Positions 1-9,485 of a DNA stretch of 62,874 bases are shown in pieces (the first letter of the stretch is position 1; every line of letters begins with the position of its first letter). Origin of the DNA: Pseudomonas mosselii (GTDB taxonomy: Bacteria > Pseudomonadota > Gammaproteobacteria > Pseudomonadales > Pseudomonadaceae); the NCBI RefSeq assembly GCF_005796105.1, contig NZ_VAUO01000016.1:1-62874 (forward strand). The letters are read 5' to 3'. The position numbers and the translations under genes are program-made. A model generated the notes under the pieces. That model had not been told where the DNA came from. It saw only the letters and a program-made list of their open reading frames with translations, and made no database searches.

Positions 1-3000
1 TGAGTACCAGGTCAACGTCGATGCTTCCGGTAAGGGCACACTGCAAGTCCCGAACACCAACGTCGATGACGTGTACAAAGACGAAAGCACCGTCACTGCG
101 ACCGTCACCAAGGTCGAGGGCGGCAACTTCGAGAACGTTAGCCTGAACGGCGCTTCGGCGACCGCGACTGTGGCCGACACTCTCGACACCACTACCGTCA
201 CCGTGACGGCAGATCCAGCGAAAGAAGGCGACGCAAACGTCACCTTCAACTTCCAGCTGAGCAATCCGCCGCAGACTGGCAGCGCTACTACGCTCACCGT
301 GAACGTCGGCGGCACCGAATATCAGGTCAACGTCGATGCCAGCGGTAAAGGCACGTTGCAAGTGCCGAACACCAACGTCGAAGACGTTTATAAAGACGAA
401 AGCACTGTCACTGCGACCGTTACCAAAGTCGAAGGCGGCAACTTCGAGAACGTCAGCCTGAATGGCGCTTCGGCGACCGCGACCGTGGCCGACACTCTCG
501 ACACGACCACCGTCACCGTCACAGCAGACCCAGCGAAAGAAGGCGACGCAAACGTCACCTTCGACTTCCAGCTGAGCAACCCGCCGCAGACTGGCAGTGC
601 AACCACCCTGACCGTGAACGTTGGCGGCACTGAGTACCAGGTCAACGTCGATGCTTCCGGCAAGGGCACTCTGCAAGTCCCGAACACCAACACCGATGAC
701 GTCTACAAAGACCCGTCGAGCCTGACTGCGACTGTCACTAAGGTGGACGGCGGCAACTTCGAAGCCGTCGACCTAAGCAAATCCAGTGTCACGGCCAACA
801 TCGAAGACACTATCGATACCACCACCGTTACTGTCACCGCAGATCCGGCGAAGGAAGGTGATGCGAACGTCACCTTCAACTTCCAGCTGAGCAATCCGCC
901 ACAGACTGGCAGTGCAACCACCCTGACCGTGAACGTCGGCGGCACCGATTACCAGGTCAACGTCGATGCTTCCGGTAAAGGCACGCTGCAAGTGCCAAAC
1001 ACCAACATCGATGACGTCTACAAAGACGAGAGCACTGTTACCGCGACCGTCACCAAGGTCGAAGGTGGCAACTTCGAGAATGTCAGCCTGACCGGCGCTT
1101 CGGCGACCGCGACCGTGGCCGACACCCTCGACACCACGACCGTTGCGGTCACTGCTGATGCCGCGAAAGAAGGCGATGCGAACATCACCTTCCACTTCCA
1201 GCTGAGCAACCCGCCACAAACCGGCAGCACCACCACGCTGACCGTCGATGTCGATGGCGTGAGCAAAACCGTCAATATCGATTCGACTGGTAAAGGCACC
1301 CTGGTGGTGGCCAACACCAACGGCGAAGACGTCTACCTGGACGCCAGCTCGGTTACCGCCAAGGTCACCGCAGTCAATGGTGGTAACTTCGAAAATGTCA
1401 GCCTGACCGGCGCCACGGCGACCGCGACCATCGCCGATACCCTCGACACCACCACCATCGCGGTGACTGCTGATCCGGCCAAGGAGGGCGATGCGGCTAT
1501 CACCTTCCACTTCCAACTAAGCAACCCGCCACAGAATGGCAGCGCGACCACGCTGACCGTGGACGTGGGTGGCGTCAGTAGGACCGTCAACCTCGATGCT
1601 ACCGGCAAGGGCACCCTGGTGGTGGCCAATACCAACGGCGATGACGTCTACCTGGACGCCAGCACCGTGACGGCCAAGGTCACAGCGATCAGCGGTGGCA
1701 ACTTCGAGAACGTCAGCCTGAGTGGCGCTTCGGCGACCGCAACGGTGGCCGACACCATCGATACCACCACTGTTTCGGTCACTGCCAACCCCGCGAAGGA
1801 AGGCGACGCCAACGTCACCTTCAACTTCCAACTGAGCAATCCGCCGCAAACCGGCAGCCCCACCACGCTGACCGTCAAGGTGGGCGCGGTTGACTACCAA
1901 GTGACCGTCGATGCGACTGGCAAAGGTACCCTGAACGTACCGAACACCAACGTAGAAGACGTGTACAAGGACCAAAGCACGGTCACCGCGACCGTCACCA
2001 AGGTCGAAGGTGGCAACTTCGAGAACGTCAGCCTCAGCGGCGCTACGGCGACCGCGACCGTGGCCGACACCGTCGACACCACCACCATTGCGGTCACGGC
2101 CGACCCTGCCAAGGAGGGCGACGCCAATGTCACCTTCCACTTCCAGATGAGTAACCCGCCGCAAACCGGCAGCGCCACCACGTTGACCGTCAACGTGGCC
2201 GGCACCAACTACAGCGTGAATGTCGACGCCAGCGGCAAAGGCACGCTGCAGGTGCCGAACACCAACGTTGAAGACGTGTACAAGGACAGCTCCACGCTGA
2301 CCGCCAGCGTGACCAAGGTGGACGGCGGCAACTACGAGGCCGTCGACCTGACCACGGCCACCGGCACCGCCGAGATCAAGGACACCCTCGACACCACCAC
2401 CGTGGCGGTTACCGCGGACGCTGCGAAAGAAGGCGACGCCACCCTCAGCTTCCACTTCCAGTTGAGCAACCCGCCGCAAAACGGCAGCACCACTACCCTG
2501 ACCGTCGATGTCGGTGGCGTCAGCAGGACTGTCAATATCGACGCCTCGGGCAAGGGCACCCTGGTGGTGGCCAACACCAATGGCGAAGACGTGTACCTGG
2601 ACGCCAGCAGCGTCACCGCCAAGGTCACCGCCGTCAACGGCGGCAACTTCGAGAACGTCAGCCTGAGCGGCGCCTCGGCCACTGTTACGGTCGCCGACAC
2701 CATCGACACCACCAGTGTCGCGGTCACCGCCGTGAATGCGAAGGAAGGCGATCCGACCGTCACCTTCAACTTCCAGCTGAGCAATCCGCCGCAAACCGGC
2801 AGTCCGACCACCCTGACCGTCGATGTGGGCGGCAACCAGTACACCGTCAATGTCGATGCCACCGGCAAAGGCACGCTGAACGTGCCGAACCCGAACGGCG
2901 AGGACGTTTACAACGATGCCAGCACCCTCAAGGCAACCGTCACGGCTGTGAATGGTGGCAACTTCGAGGCTGTCAGCCTGACCGGCGCGACCGCGACCGC

Positions 3001-4279
3001 AACCATCGCCGACACCCTCGACACCACCACCGTGGCCGTCACTGCGGTCAATGCGAAGGAGGGCGACGCGACCGTCACCTTCAACTTCCAGCTGAGCAAC
3101 CCACCACAGTCTGGCAGCCCCACGACGCTGACCGTGAATGTGGCCGGCACTAACTACACCGTGAACGTCGATGCCACTGGCAAGGGCACCCTGAGCGTGC
3201 CGAACCCGAACGGTGAGGACGTTTACAACGACGCCAGCACCCTCACCGCCAGCGTGACCAAGGTCAACGGCGGTAACTTCGAGAACGTCAGCCTGACCGG
3301 TGCAACGGCAACTGCAACCATCGCCGACACCCTCGACACCACCACCGTGGCGGTCACGGCCAACCCGGCCAAAGAAGGCGATGCCAGCATCACCTTCAAC
3401 TTCCAGCTGAGCAATCCGCCGCAAAACGGCAGCACCACCACGCTGACCGTCGATGTCGGTGGTGTTAGCAGGACCGTCAATATCGATGCCACCGGCAAGG
3501 GCACCTTGGTGGTGGCCAACACCAACACTGAAGACGTCTATCTCGACGCCTCCTCGGTCACGGCCAAGGTCACTGCGGTCAACGGTGGCAACTTCGAGAA
3601 CGTCAGCCTGACCGGCGCCACGGCGACCGCAACCGTCGCCGACACGATCGACACCACGACCGTGGCGGTCACTGCTGTCAACGCCAAGGAGGGTGACGCG
3701 ACCGTCACCTTCAACTTCCAGTTGAGCAACCCGCCGCAGACGGGCACCACCAGCACCCTGACCGTCAACGTCGGTGGCACCAACTACTCGGTCAAGGTCG
3801 ACGCTAGCGGCAAGGGCACCCTGACGGTGCCGAACCCGAACGGTGAAGACGCCTACAACGACGCCAGTACCCTCAAGGCCACGGTGACCGCCGTGAACGG
3901 CGGTAACTTCGAGAACGTCAGCCTGACCGGTGCCACCGCCACCGCGACCATCGCCGACACCATCGATACCACCAGTGTCACGGTCACCGCCGTGAACGCG
4001 AAGGAAGGCGATGCCACCGTCACCTTCAACTTCCAGCTGAGCAACCCGCCGCAAACCGGCAGCCCGGCCACCTTGAGCGTGAACGTCGGTGGCACCAACT
4101 ACACGGTGAACATCGACGCCACCGGCAAGGGTACCCTGGCGGTACCGAACCCGAACGGCGAGGACGTCTACACCGACGCCAGCACCCTGACTGCTATCGT
4201 CACCTCGATCAATGGCGGCAACTTCGAAGCCACCAGCGTGACCGGCGCGACCGCAACGGCCACCATCGCCGACACCATC
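1..4279 (+). repeat. Tandem 315-bp coding repeats of the adhesin (partial + 13 complete copies)
   Basis: The marker KEGD recurs exactly every 315 bases from 221 to 4001. Complete units therefore run 185-499 through 3965-4279, with a partial unit at 1-184. Each unit encodes 105 residues starting DTT or DTS and ending VADT or IADT. Units fall into sub-types by the segment after GTL: a QVPN/YKD type, a VVAN/YLD type and an NVPN/YND type. The first copies are nearly identical in DNA and later copies diverge. This is intragenic adhesin repeat DNA, not a CRISPR or satellite. Confidence 0.97.
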
Positions 4280-7200
4280 GACACCACTACCCTGTCGATC
4301 AGCGGCACCTCGGCGGTGGCCGAGGGTAACAACGCCACCTACACGCTGAGCCTGACCAATCCGGCCAAGACCGATGTGACGGTCAAGCTGGTGTACTCCG
4401 GGACTGCCACCAACGGTTCGGACTACACCGGTGTGGCCACTGTCGTGATCAAGGCCAACACCTCGTCGACGACGTTCACCATCCCGACCATCAAGGACAA
4501 CGTCACCGAAGGGACTGAGCAGTTCACGGTCAAGATCGACTCGGCCGCCGGCGGTAGCTTCGAGAACCTGGCGATCAGCACGGGTGCCGGTAGCGTCACC
4601 ACGCAGATCTTCGAGCCAGCACCTGTGCTGGACCTGGACGCCAACGATTCGAGCGGCAAGACCGGTGCCGACTACCAGACCACCTTCACCGAGAATCAGC
4701 CGGGCAGCGGTGTGTCGATTGGCGATATCGATGTCTCGATCACCGACTTCGACAGCACCAACCTGACCGGCGCCACGGTGACCTTGACCAACCGTCAGCC
4801 AGGCGATGCGCTCAACCTGGGTAACAGCGTCAACGGCATTTCCATCAATGCCAACAGCACGGACGGCAAAGTGGTCTTGACCCTCAGTGGCACGGCCTCG
4901 CTGGCCGACTACATCCAGGCGATCAAGAACATCACCTTCATCAACACCAGCGAAGACCCGAGCACCACGCCACGGATCATCACGGTGACGGTGACCGACG
5001 GCGTCAACACCTCCAACACCGCGACCACCACGGTCAACGTAGTGGCAGTCAACGACGCACCGGTCAGCACCGGCGGTGCCGTGACAGGTACGGAGGACAC
5101 CGACCTGGTATTGAACTGGAGCGACTTCAAGGTCAGCGACGTCGACTCGCCGACCAGCAGCCTGGGCGTGACCATCACCCAACTGCCGGGCGCTGGCACG
5201 CTCAAACTGTACAACGGCACCAGCTGGGTCGATGTGAAGGTGGGCCAGACCGTCAGCCAGGCCGATATCGCCGCTGGCAAGCTGAAGTTCGTGCCGCTGG
5301 CCAACCAGTCCGGCGCGGATGGCTACGGCGGTACCGGTGTCGGCAACAAGCAAGCCGACTACGCACAGGTCAAGTACAAGCCAACCGATGGCAAGGATAC
5401 GGGCAGCGAGGCCACGCTGAAGGTCGATATCAATCCAGTGGCCGACCAGCCGACCTTGTCGATCGGCAACAACAACGTCAACTCGCTGGGCCTGACCAAG
5501 GAAACCTGGACCAGCCTCACTGGCCTGGGCACCAACGGCAACGGCATCACGGGCGATGCGTTGAAGAACGTGTTCGCCAATTCCGGCAGCGCTGGCAAGT
5601 CCGAGCAGGTTACCACCGCCGATACCTCGGCCACCGTGACACCAGGTTCGGGCTCGAAAACCTCCGGCCTGATCTACCTGGAAGCCGGCAAGACCTACAC
5701 CTTCAGCGGCGTCGGTGACGACAGCGTGCAGGTCGTGGTCGGTGGCAAGAGCGTGGCCGGCGCCACCTGGGCCGGTAACTCCGGGGTGTTCTCCGGCAGC
5801 TTCACGCCGACCACCAGCGGTTACTACACCCTGGAAATCTACAACGCCAACCAGGCCGGCCCAGGCAGTCTGGACGTCAACATCAAGATCGGCAGTGGGG
5901 CGGTTACCGACCTTTCCAGCGCCAACATCCCGCTGTACCCGAACGTTACCGCCCTGGCCAACGCCGGCGTGACGGTGTCCGACCTGCACGGCAGCAACGG
6001 CACCGGTTACTACGACGGCTACAAGATGAACGAAGGCGGCGAGAACGGTGCCCCGGTCAAGTTGGTGAGCATCAGCACCGCGCTGACCGACACCGATGGC
6101 TCCGAAACCCTGAGCGTCAAGCTGTCTGGTATCCCGACAGGCTCGGTGGTGGCCGACAACGCCGGCCACACCTTCACCGTCGGTTCAAGCGCGGTGGATG
6201 TCACCGGTTGGAACCTGGGCAGCCTGACCATCAAGCCGCCGGCCTACTACTCCGGCTCGTTCGATGTGAAGGTCAGCTCGACCTCCACCGAGAGCGTGGG
6301 CGGCAGCACGGCGCTCAACGAGGGCACCATCAAGGTCACGGTCTATCCGCAAACCTACACCACCAGCAACCTGACCTCGGACAACGACAGCATCACCGGC
6401 ACCGATGGCAACGACATCATCGTCGCTGACGTCAATGGCCTGCATGTGGTCTCTGGGCAGAACTACAACATCGCGTTCATCGTCGATACCTCGGGCAGTA
6501 TGGGTTCGAGCGGCGTGGATGCGGCGAAGAAGTCCCTGGAGTCGGTGTTCAAGACCTTGGCCGCCAGCGTCAAGGGCGCTCAGTCCGGTTCGGTGAACAT
6601 CCTGCTGGTGGACTTCGCGACCCAGGTCAAGAGCACCGTTTCGGTGACGCTCAACGACGCGGGGCTGCAAAAGCTGTTGGCGGCGTTGGGTACATTGAGT
6701 TCCGATGGCGGCACCAACTACGAAGATGCCTTCAAAACCACCGCGAACTGGTTCCAGGCGCTGAAGGACGCTGGTAGTACTGCCAGCAACCAGACCTTCT
6801 TCATCACCGACGGGCAGCCGACGTACTACCAGACCAACGAGCAGACCAACCCGACGCTCGGGAGCAGCGGCATCAAGCTGGACACCTGGCTGTCGTCGAT
6901 TAGCTACAAGATGGGCGATGTGGTCAGCCGCACCAGCCTGGACAGCAACAACCGCGTGAGCATCGACTCCAGCGGTACGATCACGCTGCAGACCAAGAGC
7001 AACGGCAACTGGTACACCAGCACTGGCTCGTTGCACGCCCAGGGCGACGGCACCTATGAGGTCTCGACCCTCGCCGGTACCGGCTACAGCACCGACAACG
7101 CTACCACCGCCAACTCGCAGGACAGCTTCAAGCTGCTGTCGGGTCTCTCGACGGTCGAGGCCATCGGGCTGAACAGCGACGTCAAGGCCAGCGACCTGAA

Positions 7201-8044
7201 GCCCTACGACTCCGACGGTGTGCCGCAGACCAACATCGACCCGACCAAGCTGGCCGATGCCATCCTTGGCCACACCGAGGCGCTCCTGCCGGGCAACGAC
7301 ACCGTCAACGGCGGTGATGGCAACGACATCATCTTCGGTGACCTGATGACCTTCGACAACATCGCCGGTACCGGCGTCGAAGCGATCCAGGCGTATGTCG
7401 CCGGCAAGCTGGGTGTCGAGCTGGGCGATGTCAGTGCCAAGATGATGCACCAGTACATCACCGAGCATTACACCGAGTTCGACGTGTCGCGCACCAATGA
7501 CGGTGCTGACACGCTACTCGGCGGTGCCGGCGACGACATCATCTTCGGTCAGGGCGGCAACGACTACATCGATGGTGGCAAGGGCAACGACATCCTGCTG
7601 GGTGGCTCGGGCAACGACACACTGCTCGGTGGCGAAGGCAACGACCTGCTGTTCGGCGGTGCCGGCAACGACACCCTGATCGGCGGCAAGGGCAACGACA
7701 TCATGACCGGTGGCAGCGGTGCCGACACCTTCGTCTGGAAAGCCGGTGACGTGGGCAACGATGTGATCAAGGACTTCAATGTCAAGGAAGGCGACCGCCT
7801 CGACCTCAGCGACCTGCTGCAGGGCGAGAAGGGCACCACCATCGACAACTTCCTGAAGATCACCACCGTCAATGGCGAATCGACCCTGCAGGTCAGTACC
7901 GAAGGCAAGCTCAACGCCGTCGGTGGCCTGGCCAACGCCGATGTGACCATCAAGCTCGAAGGTGTGAACTGGTCCACAACCACGATCAATTCCTTGATCA
8001 GCGGCGCCGACCCGACCATCAAGATCGACAACTCCAACAGCTGA
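2..8044 (+). CDS. Giant RTX-type surface adhesin (LapA-like), C-terminal part; 5' end outside the window
   Basis: The reading frame is open from base 2, so the gene starts upstream of the window. About 2,680 residues are visible. A partial and then 13 complete 105-residue repeats (to 4279) are followed by a Calx-beta-like module (about 4280-4615), cadherin-like Ig folds (about 4620-5440), a PA14-like module (about 5670-5910), an RTX extender-like stretch (6060-6350), a von Willebrand A domain with the MIDAS motif DTSGS near 6487, and RTX nonapeptides (GGxGND) at about 7295-7340 and 7495-7740. The extreme C-terminus resembles a type I secretion signal. Such proteins are exported by LapBCE-type systems, held at the outer membrane and mediate attachment and biofilm formation. 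Neither the exporter nor lapD/lapG genes are in this window. The product is acidic, Thr/Val/Asp-rich and almost free of Cys, as is usual for RTX adhesins. Family assignment is firm; orthology to LapA rather than another large adhesin is inferred. Confidence 0.93.
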   Translation, partial: EYQVNVDASGKGTLQVPNTNVDDVYKDESTVTATVTKVEGGNFENVSLNGASATATVADTLDTTTVTVTADPAKEGDANVTFNFQLSNPPQTGSATTLTVNVGGTEYQVNVDASGKGTLQVPNTNVEDVYKDESTVTATVTKVEGGNFENVSLNGASATATVADTLDTTTVTVTADPAKEGDANVTFDFQLSNPPQTGSATTLTVNVGGTEYQVNVDASGKGTLQVPNTNTDDVYKDPSSLTATVTKVDGGNFEAVDLSKSSVTANIEDTIDTTTVTVTADPAKEGDANVTFNFQLSNPPQTGSATTLTVNVGGTDYQVNVDASGKGTLQVPNTNIDDVYKDESTVTATVTKVEGGNFENVSLTGASATATVADTLDTTTVAVTADAAKEGDANITFHFQLSNPPQTGSTTTLTVDVDGVSKTVNIDSTGKGTLVVANTNGEDVYLDASSVTAKVTAVNGGNFENVSLTGATATATIADTLDTTTIAVTADPAKEGDAAITFHFQLSNPPQNGSATTLTVDVGGVSRTVNLDATGKGTLVVANTNGDDVYLDASTVTAKVTAISGGNFENVSLSGASATATVADTIDTTTVSVTANPAKEGDANVTFNFQLSNPPQTGSPTTLTVKVGAVDYQVTVDATGKGTLNVPNTNVEDVYKDQSTVTATVTKVEGGNFENVSLSGATATATVADTVDTTTIAVTADPAKEGDANVTFHFQMSNPPQTGSATTLTVNVAGTNYSVNVDASGKGTLQVPNTNVEDVYKDSSTLTASVTKVDGGNYEAVDLTTATGTAEIKDTLDTTTVAVTADAAKEGDATLSFHFQLSNPPQNGSTTTLTVDVGGVSRTVNIDASGKGTLVVANTNGEDVYLDASSVTAKVTAVNGGNFENVSLSGASATVTVADTIDTTSVAVTAVNAKEGDPTVTFNFQLSNPPQTGSPTTLTVDVGGNQYTVNVDATGKGTLNVPNPNGEDVYNDASTLKATVTAVNGGNFEAVSLTGATATATIADTLDTTTVAVTAVNAKEGDATVTFNFQLSNPPQSGSPTTLTVNVAGTNYTVNVDATGKGTLSVPNPNGEDVYNDASTLTASVTKVNGGNFENVSLTGATATATIADTLDTTTVAVTANPAKEGDASITFNFQLSNPPQNGSTTTLTVDVGGVSRTVNIDATGKGTLVVANTNTEDVYLDASSVTAKVTAVNGGNFENVSLTGATATATVADTIDTTTVAVTAVNAKEGDATVTFNFQLSNPPQTGTTSTLTVNVGGTNYSVKVDASGKGTLTVPNPNGEDAYNDASTLKATVTAVNGGNFENVSLTGATATATIADTIDTTSVTVTAVNAKEGDATVTFNFQLSNPPQTGSPATLSVNVGGTNYTVNIDATGKGTLAVPNPNGEDVYTDASTLTAIVTSINGGNFEATSVTGATATATIADTIDTTTLSISGTSAVAEGNNATYTLSLTNPAKTDVTVKLVYSGTATNGSDYTGVATVVIKANTSSTTFTIPTIKDNVTEGTEQFTVKIDSAAGGSFENLAISTGAGSVTTQIFEPAPVLDLDANDSSGKTGADYQTTFTENQPGSGVSIGDIDVSITDFDSTNLTGATVTLTNRQPGDALNLGNSVNGISINANSTDGKVVLTLSGTASLADYIQAIKNITFINTSEDPSTTPRIITVTVTDGVNTSNTATTTVNVVAVNDAPVSTGGAVTGTEDTDLVLNWSDFKVSDVDSPTSSLGVTITQLPGAGTLKLYNGTSWVDVKVGQTVSQADIAAGKLKFVPLANQSGADGYGGTGVGNKQADYAQVKYKPTDGKDTGSEATLKVDINPVADQPTLSIGNNNVNSLGLTKETWTSLTGLGTNGNGITGDALKNVFANSGSAGKSEQVTTADTSATVTPGSGSKTSGLIYLEAGKTYTFSGVGDDSVQVVVGGKSVAGATWAGNSGVFSGSFTPTTSGYYTLEIYNANQAGPGSLDVNIKIGSGAVTDLSSANIPLYPNVTALANAGVTVSDLHGSNGTGYYDGYKMNEGGENGAPVKLVSISTALTDTDGSETLSVKLSGIPTGSVVADNAGHTFTVGSSAVDVTGWNLGSLTIKPPAYYSGSFDVKVSSTSTESVGGSTALNEGTIKVTVYPQTYTTSNLTSDNDSITGTDGNDIIVADVNGLHVVSGQNYNIAFIVDTSGSMGSSGVDAAKKSLESVFKTLAASVKGAQSGSVNILLVDFATQVKSTVSVTLNDAGLQKLLAALGTLSSDGGTNYEDAFKTTANWFQALKDAGSTASNQTFFITDGQPTYYQTNEQTNPTLGSSGIKLDTWLSSISYKMGDVVSRTSLDSNNRVSIDSSGTITLQTKSNGNWYTSTGSLHAQGDGTYEVSTLAGTGYSTDNATTANSQDSFKLLSGLSTVEAIGLNSDVKASDLKPYDSDGVPQTNIDPTKLADAILGHTEALLPGNDTVNGGDGNDIIFGDLMTFDNIAGTGVEAIQAYVAGKLGVELGDVSAKMMHQYITEHYTEFDVSRTNDGADTLLGGAGDDIIFGQGGNDYIDGGKGNDILLGGSGNDTLLGGEGNDLLFGGAGNDTLIGGKGNDIMTGGSGADTFVWKAGDVGNDVIKDFNVKEGDRLDLSDLLQGEKGTTIDNFLKITTVNGESTLQVSTEGKLNAVGGLANADVTIKLEGVNWSTTTINSLISGADPTIKIDNSNS

Positions 8045-8053
8045 TCCCCCTCT

Positions 8054-8083
8054 CCGTAGACGGCCTGAGCTGGCCGTCTACGG
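8054..8083 (+). terminator. Hairpin terminator after the adhesin
   Basis: A perfect 12-bp stem (CCGTAGACGGCC at 8054-8065 with its complement at 8072-8083) closes a 6-nt loop ten bases after the adhesin stop codon. The U-run is poor (a CTTT follows), so termination may be imperfect, but position and stability support the call. Confidence 0.75.
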
Positions 8084-8202
8084 GGCTCGGGCTTTCACCA
8101 TCTTTGCATCGCGCGCATACTCGGGCGCCGGGACGCATGCCCGGGAACTTCGCCTATGCTGCTGACTACCAAGAAGGAAACATCGTGACGAGGGACCACG
8201 CC

Positions 8203-8544
8203 ATGTACTACGTGCAACGGGACGCCGACGGCGAGTTGCTGCGTGTAGAGGCTGCCGAGTATCCCGGGTTTACCGAGACATTGCCGGCTGATCATGTGGA
8301 TATTCAGGAGTGGTTTGCCGACAACCTGGTCGAAAACAGCCTCAGGCAGTTGAAGCAAAGCGACCTGGACATGATCCGGGTGCTCGAAGACTTGATCGAG
8401 GTACTGACCACCAAAGGTGTGATCAGCATCACCGATCTGCCGGCTGGCGCTCAGGCCAAATTGCTCAGCCGCTCGTCGGCGCGTCGTGCGTTGGGCAGCC
8501 TGACCAATTTGATCGAAGAAGAAGAGAGCAGCGGGTTGATTTGA
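8203..8544 (+). CDS. Small conserved Pseudomonas protein of unknown function
   Basis: This 113-residue soluble protein begins MYYVQRDADG. It matches a small family common in Pseudomonas that databases sometimes mislabel as a tryptophan synthase beta subunit; nothing here resembles a PLP enzyme. The ATG at 8203 was chosen because relatives begin MYYVQRD, and an AGGG lies upstream. A GTG at 8185, preceded by AAGGAAA, is in frame and would add six residues. The protein is acidic and mostly helical, with a conserved-looking segment around residues 60-100 (VLEDLIEVL, SITDLP, LLSRSSARRAL). No signal peptide or membrane segment is visible. Function unknown. Confidence 0.75.
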   Translation: MYYVQRDADGELLRVEAAEYPGFTETLPADHVDIQEWFADNLVENSLRQLKQSDLDMIRVLEDLIEVLTTKGVISITDLPAGAQAKLLSRSSARRALGSLTNLIEEEESSGLI

Positions 8545-8593
8545 TAGGTAACCGCCAAGTTCGTCCACAGAACCGTGGTCGAGCATATGGCAC

Positions 8594-8670
8594 GCTCCCA
8601 CAGGGTACGCGGCGCGCTTACGAAATCAGTTTTCTGCGCGGCAGCGCAGCCCAAAGGGCTGGGTAATCTC
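8594..8670. repeat. Dispersed ~77-bp repeat, copy A
   Basis: This stretch is nearly identical to 20884-20960 and 47899-47975. It begins with the REP-like GCTCCCACAGGGTACGCGG and contains two short hairpins, CTGCGC..GCGCAG and AGCCC-AAA-GGGCT. It lies between converging genes. The rest of the 8545-8738 gap shows no other clear feature. Confidence 0.85.
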
Positions 8671-8738
8671 TCACGGGACCTTTACACATCATCAAGTGAT
8701 GCGCAGTCCCGCAAGAGCAACTGTATAGCATCAGACGC

Positions 8739-9482
8739 TCAGTTCAGCACCCGTGCCGGCTCGTCCGGCGGCAGGTAGTTCTGGCTACGCGCCCGGCCTG
8801 GTTTGCCCGATACCGGGCCACCCAGCTGTTCGGCCAGTTGCTGGGCCACATCCTCACCCAGCGCTTTCGACACCTCACGCACCACCCGGGGACGGTTCAA
8901 CGTCACGCGGCGGTCGCGACCATTCACCAACTTGGTGTCCTGGCCTTCACCCATGGCGGTGAAAGCCGAGGTGATCTCGTAGGTGCGCGTGTTGATCAGG
9001 CTGAAGTCAGCGACCACGCTCAGGCCCAGCACCGCCGAATAGCTGTCGGTATGGTCCAGGGCGTTGGTGTCCTGCTGGAAGTCGATGTCCGACAAGGTGC
9101 CGAACAGCACGTAGTCGGCACCTGGAAAAGCGCCGCCCTTGATCCGGCGGATCACGTCGTAGACATCTTCCTTCGCGTCGGCGGTGTAGGGGCGGCCCTG
9201 TACCAGCTGGAACAGGCCGGTCTTGAGAATCTCTCCCTTGATGTCACCACCGAACTTGCGCAGCTCGGTCTGCTCGATGTAGCTGTTTAGGCTCTCGTAC
9301 TCGCTGTAGCTCGATTGGCCACTGGCGTGGTACATGCTCGCCTGGGCGCTGCTCTGAGCGTTGACGGTGTGGATGTACTCCTGCACCTGCGCTTCATAGG
9401 CCAGGTCCGTCACCGCCACCTTCGGTGCTGCCTGGGCGCCGAAGGCGCAGGCCAGGCCAATCATCGCCATCCATGCACGCAT
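8739..9482 (-). CDS. CsgG/LpoB-like periplasmic protein, last gene of an envelope operon
   Basis: The 247-residue protein has a cleavable signal peptide (residues 1 to about 18, ending GAQA). The mature region has the CsgG/LpoB/TolB-N type alpha-beta pattern: an early strand KVAVTDLAY, a middle stretch GDIKGEILKTGLFQLVQ, and GADYVLFGTLSDID followed by LINTRTYEIT. The cysteine in the signal region lacks a canonical lipobox, so it is probably soluble in the periplasm, unlike its operon partners. The gene starts 3 bases after the lpoB stop, with GGAGCG upstream, so translational coupling is likely. By analogy it may bind or regulate an envelope enzyme or secretion complex; the specific role is unknown. 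Confidence 0.72.
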   Translation of the reverse strand: MRAWMAMIGLACAFGAQAAPKVAVTDLAYEAQVQEYIHTVNAQSSAQASMYHASGQSSYSEYESLNSYIEQTELRKFGGDIKGEILKTGLFQLVQGRPYTADAKEDVYDVIRRIKGGAFPGADYVLFGTLSDIDFQQDTNALDHTDSYSAVLGLSVVADFSLINTRTYEITSAFTAMGEGQDTKLVNGRDRRVTLNRPRVVREVSKALGEDVAQQLAEQLGGPVSGKPGRARSQNYLPPDEPARVLN

Positions 9483-9485
9483 CGG

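Noticed and set aside
1..4279. CRISPR-like regular spacing
   Set aside because: The 315-bp units are fully coding and homologous along their whole length; there are no unique spacers.
1517..6169. A 1,550-codon open frame antisense to the adhesin
   Set aside because: It mirrors the repeat structure of the adhesin, has no ribosome site or domain, and arises from codon bias in a GC-rich repetitive gene. Similar antisense frames lie opposite ppk, ubiD, gcvP and the spu genes.
8185..8202. GTG start for the small gene after the adhesin
   Set aside because: It has a good AAGGAAA site, but relatives start MYYVQRD, so ATG 8203 was preferred; kept as an alternative in the annotation.
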